The notes under the pieces: model-generated
Seen by the model: the letters and a program-made list of their open reading frames with translations, nothing else
Database searches by the model: none
Told to the model about the DNA's origin: nothing
In this document: one piece after another, positions 15,799-23,897 of the stretch
How the letters are laid out: every line of letters starts with the position of its first letter
Numbering within the stretch: the stretch's first letter is position 1
Program-made: the position numbers and the translations under genes
DNA from: Paenibacillus gyeongsangnamensis
GTDB lineage: Bacteria; Bacillota; Bacilli; Paenibacillales; NBRC-103111
Length of the DNA stretch: 64,000 nt
Reading direction: 5' to 3'
Assembly: GCF_027533625.1 (NCBI RefSeq)
Contig: NZ_JAQAGZ010000002.1
Span: 124,001 to 188,000, forward strand

Positions 15799-17394
15799 GT
15801 GAAATGGTTTGAGAAAAGGAATCGCATTAAACTTGAGTATCGAACGAACATGAAGGAGCCTCAGTTCGATGATGAAGATAACGGCGAGCTATCCCCGGAT
15901 ATTGAGCATAATGAAATGATTTTAAAAAGCGTTTTCCAAAATTGTTCCGATATCGTATACCGCAAAGTTCGGATAGCAGGTAATACTCAATGGCTAGTCG
16001 TATACGTTGAAAGTTTGGTTGACATAAAGTTGCTTGACGATCATGTACTGAAAATGTTGATATCTAAGAGGACAATGAAAGATGTTTTGGTACCTGACGA
16101 AGTAGAAGTTCTGGACGATCAGGCAATCTCCATCGGGACGACGAATGTTACATCCAATGTAACTGAAATTGTTCGTTATGTGTTAAATGGTTGTGCTGCG
16201 GTTCTGGCGGCAGGGGACAGCAATGCGATGACCGTTCTGGTTTACGATAAAGCAAAACGTTCCATTGAAGAGCCCTCTTCGGAACCCGTCATTCGTGGAC
16301 CCAGAGATGGATTTATTGAACATATTTCAACAAATATAGGGCTTTTACGAAGCAGACTTAAAACCTCGAAGCTAAAAATGGAATCATTTACGATTGGGGA
16401 GCTTTCTCAAACCAATGTAGTCATCACTTATATCGAAGGTATTGCTACCGATGCGTTACTTGAGGAAGTTCGAAAGAGAGTAACCCGAATTCAGATCGAT
16501 AGTATCACCGAGTCAAATTATATCGAGGAATTTATCGAGGATTTCCCTTACTCCCCTTTTCCGCAAGTACATAGTACGGAGCGGCCAGATGTCGTAACTG
16601 TAGCACTATTGGAAGGAAAGGCAGCCATTCTTGTCGATTCCAGTCCTTTTGCGCTAATTGTTCCGATGACCTTCTGGTCTGGGCTGCAGGCGAGTGAGGA
16701 TTACTGTATACGTTGGCCCATCGCAACTTTTGTTCGGTTGATTCGATTCATTTTCACATTCATCGCGATATTTGCTCCTCCCCTGTATGTTGCCATTACG
16801 ACCTTTCATCAGGATTTGATTCCAACTAACCTGATTATGAGTATTGCAGGCTCCAGAGAACCGGTTCCACTCCCGGCCGTGATCGAAGCATTATTAATGG
16901 AAATCATATTTGAAGCCCTACGGGAAGCAGGGATTCGTTCGCCTAAACAAATAGGGCAGGCGGTAAGCATCGTAGGGGCATTGGTTATCGGCCAAGCGGC
17001 TGTGCAGGCGGGAATCATATCGGCTCCGGTTGTCATTATCGTATCAATTACTGGCATTGCAGCGTTTACCATTCCACGATATAGTTTTGCAAACGGAATT
17101 CGATTACTGCGCTTCCCGATGCTGCTCTTATCGGGTACGCTAGGACTTTACGGTATTGTACTTGGGTTCATTGGTATCGTGCTGCATGTTACATCCCTTC
17201 GTTCGTTCGGCGTCCCTTATTTTACTCCTGTTGCCCCGCTTAAGATTAAGGATTTGAAAGATGTATTGATCCGTGCACCTCTTTGGAATAAAACTCAACG
17301 CCCCCAGATCACAGCACCTAACAATCCGGTTCGTGAACCGCAAGGTCAGAAACCAAGTCCTAGTCAAGGAAGGCTGTCATCCGAGAAAAATTAG
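15799..17394 (+). CDS. Spore germinant receptor A subunit (GerA family)
   Basis: 531 residues. A soluble N-terminal region of about 290 residues, including the typical GDSNAMTVLVYDKAKRSIEEP and then EPVIRGPRDGFIE, is followed by five or so membrane segments (from VRLIRFIFTFIAIFAPPLYV) and a polar, proline-rich C-terminus. It works in the spore inner membrane with B and C subunits to sense germinants. The start is GTG, 8 nt after AGGAGG. Followed by the C subunit gene, but the B subunit gene lies convergent at 18834, not between A and C as in many operons. Confidence 0.94.
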   Translation: MKWFEKRNRIKLEYRTNMKEPQFDDEDNGELSPDIEHNEMILKSVFQNCSDIVYRKVRIAGNTQWLVVYVESLVDIKLLDDHVLKMLISKRTMKDVLVPDEVEVLDDQAISIGTTNVTSNVTEIVRYVLNGCAAVLAAGDSNAMTVLVYDKAKRSIEEPSSEPVIRGPRDGFIEHISTNIGLLRSRLKTSKLKMESFTIGELSQTNVVITYIEGIATDALLEEVRKRVTRIQIDSITESNYIEEFIEDFPYSPFPQVHSTERPDVVTVALLEGKAAILVDSSPFALIVPMTFWSGLQASEDYCIRWPIATFVRLIRFIFTFIAIFAPPLYVAITTFHQDLIPTNLIMSIAGSREPVPLPAVIEALLMEIIFEALREAGIRSPKQIGQAVSIVGALVIGQAAVQAGIISAPVVIIVSITGIAAFTIPRYSFANGIRLLRFPMLLLSGTLGLYGIVLGFIGIVLHVTSLRSFGVPYFTPVAPLKIKDLKDVLIRAPLWNKTQRPQITAPNNPVREPQGQKPSPSQGRLSSEKN

Positions 17395-17439
17395 GATACG
17401 AGCTCGTCACAGGGTGAAGAAAGGAAAAGGAACTTCAGA

Positions 17440-18618
17440 ATGAAACCATTCATGCTCATCGGCTTACTATTCATAGTATTGATCACAAGCGGTTGTTGGG
17501 ACCATACGGAGATAAACGACATTGCATTCGTAATGGGCAGTGCGATCGACTTAGGGTCTGATGGGGACATAGTAGGGTCTGCTCAGATCGCAGTCCCTGC
17601 ATCTGGTCTAGCGGGTCCGAGTGCTGGAGGGGGCCAGCAAAAAAAGTTTTTTGTTATAACGGCTTCTGGAAAAAACATCACTGAAGTGATCCAAAGGCTT
17701 CAGAAAAAATTATCCCGCAGGTTATTTCTCGCCCATCGTAGCACTGTTTTTATAGGTGAACAGTTAGCCAAACACGGAATTAAGGATGTACTCGATAATT
17801 ACACTCACGATCCGCGCAATCGATTGAGAACCAATATAATGGTTGTAAAGGGGAGAGAAGGGCGGGACATTTTGCAAATCCAGTACCCTTTTGAACAAGT
17901 GCCTACCGAAGCCGTCAAGGAAATGGAATTCTTAGGGATCGAGACAGTGGTTAATTTGCGAGATTTGTTTAAAACAGCATTGAGCGAAGGAATCAACCCG
18001 GTCATGGGAGTTATTGAACCTGATGTTGTATCAAAAGGAATGAAGCAAAGCGAAAACAATATGTTTAGGCTTTCAGGTACAGCGGTATTTAAAAATTTCA
18101 AATTAGCCGGTTTTTTGAACGAAAAAGAAACAGGCGGATTACTTTGGGTTACTGGCAAGATGAAGTTGGGCAGGGTCACCGCTCATTTGCCGGAAGGTAA
18201 TGGAAATGTAGGTATGGTTTTAACGAGTACAAAGCGAAGGATAACCCCCGTAATACGTGGTAATAAAGTCAAAATCAATGTTCAACTCCAAGGGGAAGGA
18301 AGCCTTTATGAAAATAATACTTCGTTGGATGTCGGTCAACTAAAGAACCTCGAACTTGTACAACATGCATTAGAGAAATCGGTTGAAAAACAAGTCCAGG
18401 ATTTCTTATCCAAAATCCAAAAGCAATACAAAGTAGATATTGTGGGTTTCGGCCAAGAAATTTACCGAAATCAGCCCAAACAGTGGAAAGCGTTGAAAGA
18501 TCAATGGGATACAAAGTTTCCCGAAGCAGACATCTCGATAGCGGTAAAGCTTTCTGTACATGGAACAGGGATGGCAGGCCCTCCAATACTATTGAATGAA
18601 AAGGAGATCAAGGAATGA
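17440..18618 (+). CDS. Spore germinant receptor C subunit, Ger(x)C lipoprotein
   Basis: 392 residues. Signal peptide with lipobox SGCWD (lipidated Cys19), followed by TEINDIAFVMGSAID as in all Ger(x)C proteins. The C-terminal third, with LEKSVEKQVQDFLSKIQKQY, matches the conserved GerAC C-terminal domain. It is anchored on the outer face of the spore inner membrane. It starts 45 nt after the A subunit gene and overlaps the next small gene by 4 nt (ATGA). Confidence 0.94.
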   Translation: MKPFMLIGLLFIVLITSGCWDHTEINDIAFVMGSAIDLGSDGDIVGSAQIAVPASGLAGPSAGGGQQKKFFVITASGKNITEVIQRLQKKLSRRLFLAHRSTVFIGEQLAKHGIKDVLDNYTHDPRNRLRTNIMVVKGREGRDILQIQYPFEQVPTEAVKEMEFLGIETVVNLRDLFKTALSEGINPVMGVIEPDVVSKGMKQSENNMFRLSGTAVFKNFKLAGFLNEKETGGLLWVTGKMKLGRVTAHLPEGNGNVGMVLTSTKRRITPVIRGNKVKINVQLQGEGSLYENNTSLDVGQLKNLELVQHALEKSVEKQVQDFLSKIQKQYKVDIVGFGQEIYRNQPKQWKALKDQWDTKFPEADISIAVKLSVHGTGMAGPPILLNEKEIKE

Positions 18619-18845
18619 TCGTACAAATCATGGGATATGTATTATTGTTGGCCGTATGGTCTTTTGTTAGCATACAAGCATTGCTCAGAAAGCAACAAAC
18701 CAAAGAAGCCGCAGTATACGGCGGCTTAATGGGAGTAGCTGCTGTTATCGGATCTTTGTTAATGGCGGGGGTTAACATAGCAAGCGTAGTTTCCCCTTAT
18801 ACATTTGCTTTTCAGTCCCTCGGAAACATGATTTTAAAGAAGTGA
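18615..18845 (+). CDS. Small two-helix membrane protein of the germination operon
   Basis: 76 residues with two hydrophobic segments (about 4-22 and 34-58) and a short polar link (RKQQTKEA). Its ATG overlaps the C subunit stop, so it is translationally coupled. Small membrane proteins of this shape occur beside ger operons in Bacillales (a D-type subunit is known in some); that this is one is inferred from size, topology and position. Its last 12 nt overlap the end of the convergent B subunit gene. Confidence 0.75.
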   Translation: MIVQIMGYVLLLAVWSFVSIQALLRKQQTKEAAVYGGLMGVAAVIGSLLMAGVNIASVVSPYTFAFQSLGNMILKK

Positions 18846-19928
18846 TTTGTTCACGCCCCTCTTTAGGGTATCTATCAGGAGAAGCGCCAATGGCAGGAGA
18901 TTTTGCGTAAAAAAAGCATTGAAAGAATATATATTAATATAACTTTGATACTCCGCTGAGTTCTTGAAAATCCAAACCGATACAACCATGGACAAAAGGG
19001 TAACTGGAGCAATGATATTCCGGTAACTCCGGATGCCGAAGAGCTGGCTTAAACTATAACAAAGCATAAACAACGTCACCGATAACTTCACGAAGAGTCC
19101 CATCACCCAAATCGTAACAGGAATAGCCTCTAAACGTTCGAATGATCCTTGAATACCAATATATTGAATGACCCCTGAAAATGCATAATTTAATTTACCC
19201 GTTATCGGACCGAGGACCATGATCGTCAGTAAATCAATGACAAAGAGAAAAAGAACAATACCAAGAAGCGAAATCAACGAGATCTTAAGCGCCTTTTTCG
19301 GCTGATTTAAAAACGGAAGGAGCCAGCCCAACAAAAAAAACTGACTCATAAAACCTGATGGGACGAAAGCCCCTTTTAATACCGGCACGATTCCTTCCGC
19401 TAATACAGGTTTTAGCTGTCCTGGATCTGAATCCCCAATCGCCAGGATAAGAAGTGGAATCAAAATAGCAATGATGAGTGGTGTAAGGAACTCATTACAT
19501 CTTCCGATGACCTCAATTCCCGCAAAAACAGCCAGAGCGCTAAGGATCAAGATCGCCAGGGTCCCGACCCAAATTGGGGTTTTCGGTAATAGAAACGTAT
19601 TAACATACCCGGCGTGACCGTATAACAAAACACCAATAAAAGAAAACCAATAGTAGGAGAAATAAACCCCCAAACATTTTCCCGGCCATTTCCCAATAAT
19701 TTTTGAACTGTATTGAATAATCGTCAACCCCGGATAACGATTCGCGAGTGTTATCATCACCCAAATGGTCAACAAAGCTGTTAAAGCAGAAGGGAACACC
19801 GACAACCAGGCATCTTGCTTGGCCAACTTCACCATCACTCCGGGAACGGATAAGATGAGTGTGGAAAGCACATAAATATATAGTATTAAGCCTAGCTGAG
19901 TTCCTGTGATTTTTTCGGTATCCTTCAT
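18834..19928 (-). CDS. Spore germinant receptor B subunit (GerAB/ArcD/ProY transporter family)
   Basis: About 364 residues, ten predicted membrane helices, beginning KITGTQLGLILYIYVLSTL, the conserved start of GerAB proteins of the amino acid-polyamine-cation superfamily. It probably binds the germinant. The ATG at 19928 lies 11 nt after GAAGGA; a GTG three codons earlier is too close to the site. Unusually, it is encoded opposite to the A and C genes and overlaps the end of the small membrane protein gene by 12 nt. Confidence 0.93.
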   Translation of the reverse strand: MKDTEKITGTQLGLILYIYVLSTLILSVPGVMVKLAKQDAWLSVFPSALTALLTIWVMITLANRYPGLTIIQYSSKIIGKWPGKCLGVYFSYYWFSFIGVLLYGHAGYVNTFLLPKTPIWVGTLAILILSALAVFAGIEVIGRCNEFLTPLIIAILIPLLILAIGDSDPGQLKPVLAEGIVPVLKGAFVPSGFMSQFFLLGWLLPFLNQPKKALKISLISLLGIVLFLFVIDLLTIMVLGPITGKLNYAFSGVIQYIGIQGSFERLEAIPVTIWVMGLFVKLSVTLFMLCYSLSQLFGIRSYRNIIAPVTLLSMVVSVWIFKNSAEYQSYINIYSFNAFFTQNLLPLALLLIDTLKRGVNKSLL

Positions 19929-20179
19929 ATACTTCACATTCCTTCACTTCACATAGTTATTCCCATTTTTTCCTATTGCTATATTTACATACTGATTTTC
20001 CAATTATTTTATCAGATCGAAAATTCGGTAGCTCATTCTTGGCGGAGCACTGCGTCTATTGGCAGATGCAATGTCCATTTATTTTAGAATAGCTGAATGA
20101 AGTGCAGTATTGACTGCATGAAATGGGTGTTTCTGCATAAATATTCACTAATTTCAATCCGTCGGACAGACTCCTAGAG

Positions 20180-20570
20180 CGAACGAATAATCAAGCCTTG
20201 GAATCTCATCCCGTTGCTGCATCCGTTATCGCTCTCCTCGACAAAAGCCTAGATGGACAGGAAGCATCGCTGAATTGCTCGAAACGTTAGAATTCGTGGC
20301 TGTCAGAGAGAAGATCAACACCCGACTTAACGTTGGCCCAAGGCTTCGCACGTTTTGAGCATGAGGCTGAGTGAGATCAAGTCAAACTTGGAGAAGGTCG
20401 GCATCCGTTTCGACATCCGCAACAACGGAAATGCAAAGATCATCACCTTCGAGAATTGGAAACTGTAACCAATTCGCGCCGGGGTTTCTCGCTGAACGGT
20501 CTCCCAATTACCTAAAGAAGCGTCAGTATCGTCAGTATCGAATACAACTGGCACAAATGACGCTTCCGGA
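20180..20570 (+). pseudogene. Phage/plasmid P4-type primase, C-terminal remnant
   Basis: Plus-strand frames joined across frameshifts read SHPVAASVIALLDKS, WTGSIAELLETLE, then WPKASHVLSMRLSEIKSNLE continuing VGIRFDI and a tail near 20510 reading ASVSSVSNTTGTNDAS. The WTGxxxELL ... WPKxxxxLSxRLxExxxNL pattern and a Ser-rich SVSSVS tail are typical of the winged-helix end of virulence-associated E / P4-type primase-helicases in Firmicute phages and integrative elements. At least two frameshifts are present and the ATPase domain is gone. Regions 19929-20180 and 20570-20916 show nothing else. Confidence 0.6.
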
Positions 20571-20915
20571 GGATGATGAAATCTTCTTCTGAGAATTGCC
20601 GCTCCTGAAGCAACTTTCGCTTCCCAAGGCTGAAAAGGGCTTGCCCAACGGAAAACTTAAAAAGAATTTGAGGTGTCATGCAAATGCAAATAAAAGACGG
20701 AACTTCAAACGCAGTTGCTTCTCTTCTTATATGAAATCATTATAAAGGTGGGAAAAACATGTAAGCGCGCAAATGATGGCCCTATTCCCGCAAATATTTG
20801 CGGACCAGGCGCAAATGGTTGCAGCAATTTACGCAAAACAAAAACCGGCGTATACCGGTTCATGCTGAACTTATATAAACATTCGTGTCTGTGTCTGCTT
20901 GGTGATAAAACCTGG

Positions 20916-21100
20916 CCGCAGATACATCAGAATCTCGTTTTCGATACACCGCGCCGCGAACGTTGCTAATTTTGTCCCTTTATCCGGAATGAAGGATTCA
21001 ATGGCTTTGATTAATCCGATTGTCCCGATGGAAATTAAATCCTCCAGGTCTTACTCCTGTATTGTCGAATTTTTTGACGATATGAACAAGAACCGATGTA
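20916..21100 (-). pseudogene. Sigma-K (sigK) fragment, region 2
   Basis: The minus strand reads VHIVKKFDNTG, then after a one-base frameshift near 21047 [19 protein letters not shown] followed by [20 protein letters not shown] and LMYLR. This is the core-binding region 2 of the mother-cell sporulation sigma factors, nearest to sigma-K. The match ends at MYLR, close to but not at the codon where B. subtilis sigK is split by the skin element. No partner half is seen in the window. A phage-type primase remnant lies 350 bp away. Confidence 0.8.
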
Positions 21101-21192
21101 ACCGGTTATTTTTTCTTTTTATAAAAGAGGATCAGCAAGCATTGGACAATGATATGGGTCGGCGATACGGCGATTGTCATTCCCCCGGGCAA

Positions 21193-22374
21193 TCAGCCCA
21201 CCATTCTCACGCCTTCTTTGGAAGAACCGGGCACTGCAAGAAATTGAACAAGCATCATAAGTAAACTGATTAGGACGAGTCCGATGACCGAGAAAAAGAA
21301 GCTTCCGGTAGCATCATGGATCCAGCCTATTAAAAGCGGACCTGTCGCGCCGATCACGTAACCCACCCCTTGGATCTTGGCAGACCAGGCTGACGCCTCC
21401 TGCGCATTGGCCGTCGCATCCATAGGCAGCAATAGATTGAGCGAAAATAATGCGCTTGCGCCTATACCGATCAGTGTCGCGGCTATAAGAGGTTGAACGG
21501 ACAAGACAACCATCAGGATTCCAATCAGTTCTATAATTGAAAATGCGATCAACCAGAGCAGGCGGGACGGATAGCGCTTGAGTAGCGAAGGAAGCAGCAA
21601 ACTGACTGGAATTTGGATGGCGACAAATAAGGTTAATGCGGTGCCGGCATATTCTTTGCTGTAACCCATTCCCTGAATGATACGTGGAAGCCATGCGGTT
21701 ACGGAATAGAAGATCATACACATAAGACCAAAGGATAAGGTAAATAACCAAGCCTTTACATTACGCCAAGGAAGCATAAGGGACTTTGAAGGCGAAGATC
21801 CTTTTGTCCGGGTGATATGTCGTAAAACGAAAAACCACCAAATCGGCATCGCAATAAAAGCGAGTAACGACCATATGGCAAGAGAACCTGTCCAACTGTG
21901 CAGCCCGTTCTGCAAAGGTATGGACAGACTCGAGGAAAGAGCGGCCCCGAGCGTCAAGGCAACAGAATAGATGCTGATCATCGTTGGAACGTTGTTGGGG
22001 AAACGACTCTTAATAAAAGCTGGAAGAAGCGGACCCAGCGCCGCAATGCCCAATCCAGCCAAAAACGCAGTGAACAGCAAAAACATAGCGGAATGCGTAA
22101 TAAACCGCATAACGGTTCCTGCCCCGATCAAAAAGAGCGAGTAACTTAAAACTCGTTCAATACCCCAACGTCCGGCCAATTTCGCAGCCATCGGCGAGAA
22201 AAGGCCCATGCATAAGACGGGAATCGTGGTCAACAGGCTGGCCGCGAACGCGCTCATCCCTAAATCATGCTGCAAAGTCTGCAAGAGCGGCGAAATCGAG
22301 TTGATTGCCGGCCGCAAATTTAACGATACGATAAATAGAGCGATAACCGTCAGTCCGGTACTGGATTTATTCAT
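21193..22374 (-). CDS. MFS transporter, CynX/NimT-like
   Basis: 393 residues, twelve predicted membrane helices. The N-terminus, with LFIVSLNLRPAINSISPLLQ, is the hallmark of the cyanate-permease (CynX/NimT/YycB) branch of the major facilitator superfamily, which carries small anions or nitroimidazoles. Substrate unknown here. It once had a divergent LysR gene: only that gene's promoter and first codons survive at 22438-22511. Confidence 0.9.
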   Translation of the reverse strand: MNKSSTGLTVIALFIVSLNLRPAINSISPLLQTLQHDLGMSAFAASLLTTIPVLCMGLFSPMAAKLAGRWGIERVLSYSLFLIGAGTVMRFITHSAMFLLFTAFLAGLGIAALGPLLPAFIKSRFPNNVPTMISIYSVALTLGAALSSSLSIPLQNGLHSWTGSLAIWSLLAFIAMPIWWFFVLRHITRTKGSSPSKSLMLPWRNVKAWLFTLSFGLMCMIFYSVTAWLPRIIQGMGYSKEYAGTALTLFVAIQIPVSLLLPSLLKRYPSRLLWLIAFSIIELIGILMVVLSVQPLIAATLIGIGASALFSLNLLLPMDATANAQEASAWSAKIQGVGYVIGATGPLLIGWIHDATGSFFFSVIGLVLISLLMMLVQFLAVPGSSKEGVRMVG

Positions 22375-22437
22375 TTATAACAACTCCTCTTGGTCTTTTC
22401 TTTTTGTGCTTTAATCTTACATCAAGGCCATCGATTC

Positions 22438-22511
22438 ATCAATACAATGAAAACAATCATAATAATTGATAAAACCAATGATCATGGGAATCACGGATAC
22501 CTTCATGGAAC
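22438..22511. promoter_or_regulatory. Orphan LysR leader, promoter and start codon only
   Basis: This segment aligns with 38959-39030, the divergent region and start of the LysR gene at 39024: ATCAAT, ACAATnATAATnATT, CCAATGAT and CCTTCATGGAAC are shared in the same order. In the copy here the reading frame ends after the first codons because the DNA continues into the 85-bp terminator repeat at 22516. So a LysR gene divergent from the CynX-like MFS has been deleted; the shared core is probably the operator for this regulator family. Confidence 0.6.
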
Positions 22512-22515
22512 CAAC

Positions 22516-22600
22516 TAAAAAAATCCAAGTCAGTTTGTTGGCCTTGGTTCGGCGCTCTGACTTGGATTTTTTGATAAAGATTATTGCAACTTGTTCGTTT
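22516..22600. terminator. 85-bp repeat with bidirectional terminator, copy 1
   Basis: 82 of 85 bases match 36225-36309. The core is a perfect 16-bp stem, AAAAAATCCAAGTCAG with its complement at 22557-22572, flanked by A and T runs, so it can terminate both ways. On the minus strand the repeat includes TNKLQ and a stop (22581), the same last codons as the intact tatA at 36290; upstream the frame reads VIELLKSDE, so a tatA-like 3' end was left here. It now terminates the cupin-epimerase-symporter operon. Confidence 0.85.
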
Positions 22601-22631
22601 CATCCGACTTCAACAATTCAATAACAGTCGT

Positions 22632-23843
22632 TTAAACAACGGTTGGACCAAAGTGTTTTAGCATTACAAGGTTCTCGATCTCACTCGTGTTTTTAATTCG
22701 AACCCCCTGTTCCGCCTTTGTATAAGTTATAAAAAATTCGTCTCCAGTCATTTCTCCGAATCTGATAACAGTAGGAGTCTCCATCTGGATTCCCTCAATT
22801 AATCCTCTACCTTGAACCACGATAATACCGTATGCTCCCGAATCATAGATCGTTACTTCTCTTCCTGGGTAAACAGTCAATTCCTTTGCTGAAAAATGCG
22901 GATTGTCATAGGTAACCCAATATTCTTCATACCCGTTCTCTCTCATGTCCTCTAATCTCGAAACTGGTCGAGGCATTCGCAAATGTTTCTCTATAAATTT
23001 TTCATCTATATTTGCTTCCCAATCGATTAAGTCAACGATAAAATCCAAATCAAAATGTTTCTCTTGAGGAATATCCTTAATGAGAGTATCTCTACTAATC
23101 GATCTTCTATCAATCATGGATTGAAAGACTGCACCCAAATCTACCGCACGTTGTGGTTCATACGTTACAAGTGAGCCGGGAGAGTGAAGAATCCCTGTCG
23201 TAATATCCCATCCGGTTCCTGGGGTAATACGATAACCATTTGAATAATTGATTATTCCGTTATCGCCCTTTTCCCATCTTTCTAAACAACGGATAATATC
23301 TTGTTTGGTTGTCCTCGATTGAAGTCCAAAAAAAGTGTAAGGAAAACTATTTTCTATAAAATTCATTTGAGGAGGAAAATAATAAGCTTCCGCCTTTCCG
23401 GTTTTGCCGACTAACTCAGCGTGTTTATCTCTATGATGCAAATGCAAAGGAATGGCCCCATACGTGTCGAAAAATTTGCTTAACATCGTCAAACCATGAT
23501 GAAGATTCATCGTTCGTTCTCCAAGTATGAGATCCCCATATATTTCTATTGCTTCCTTAAGAAGTATTCGTACGTCATGTGTTGAATTGTTAATAACGAT
23601 GTAACTTAGTCCCTCATCCTCTGTAGTCAAAGGTCCGTTGTTCGCTTTAATCGTGGAAGAAAGCCACCGTTCGTTAATTCCCCCGCGTTCTTTCCCGTAA
23701 GCATAAAGATCATCCGGATGAAGCTTTAATCTTCTTCCAGGAATTTGTGCAACACGAGGAACCCAAGTCGGAAATAGACGAAAAACTCCACCCGTTCGCT
23801 CTATCTCCTTCTGTAAAAGGCTTTTTTTTTCAGATATATTCAT
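22632..23843 (-). CDS. Cupin enzyme resembling type I phosphomannose isomerase
   Basis: 403 residues, no signal peptide. IPLHLHHRDKHAE (H134, H136) and GKTGKAEAYYF (E152), with H220 in GILHSPG, match the metal-ligand layout of type I phosphomannose isomerases (His-x-His, GKxE, GxxHA). A second cupin-like part lies near the C-terminus (TVYPGREVTIYDSGAYG). A sugar or sugar-phosphate isomerase is likely. It lies 54 nt downstream of the AGE epimerase gene in one operon with the symporter, so the substrate is probably that sugar. I cannot name the exact family. Confidence 0.7.
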   Translation of the reverse strand: MNISEKKSLLQKEIERTGGVFRLFPTWVPRVAQIPGRRLKLHPDDLYAYGKERGGINERWLSSTIKANNGPLTTEDEGLSYIVINNSTHDVRILLKEAIEIYGDLILGERTMNLHHGLTMLSKFFDTYGAIPLHLHHRDKHAELVGKTGKAEAYYFPPQMNFIENSFPYTFFGLQSRTTKQDIIRCLERWEKGDNGIINYSNGYRITPGTGWDITTGILHSPGSLVTYEPQRAVDLGAVFQSMIDRRSISRDTLIKDIPQEKHFDLDFIVDLIDWEANIDEKFIEKHLRMPRPVSRLEDMRENGYEEYWVTYDNPHFSAKELTVYPGREVTIYDSGAYGIIVVQGRGLIEGIQMETPTVIRFGEMTGDEFFITYTKAEQGVRIKNTSEIENLVMLKHFGPTVV

Positions 23844-23897
23844 ACCTCAAACACTCCTTAAATCGTTCGATTCTAAAATACTCTTTCCCTTACTTGG

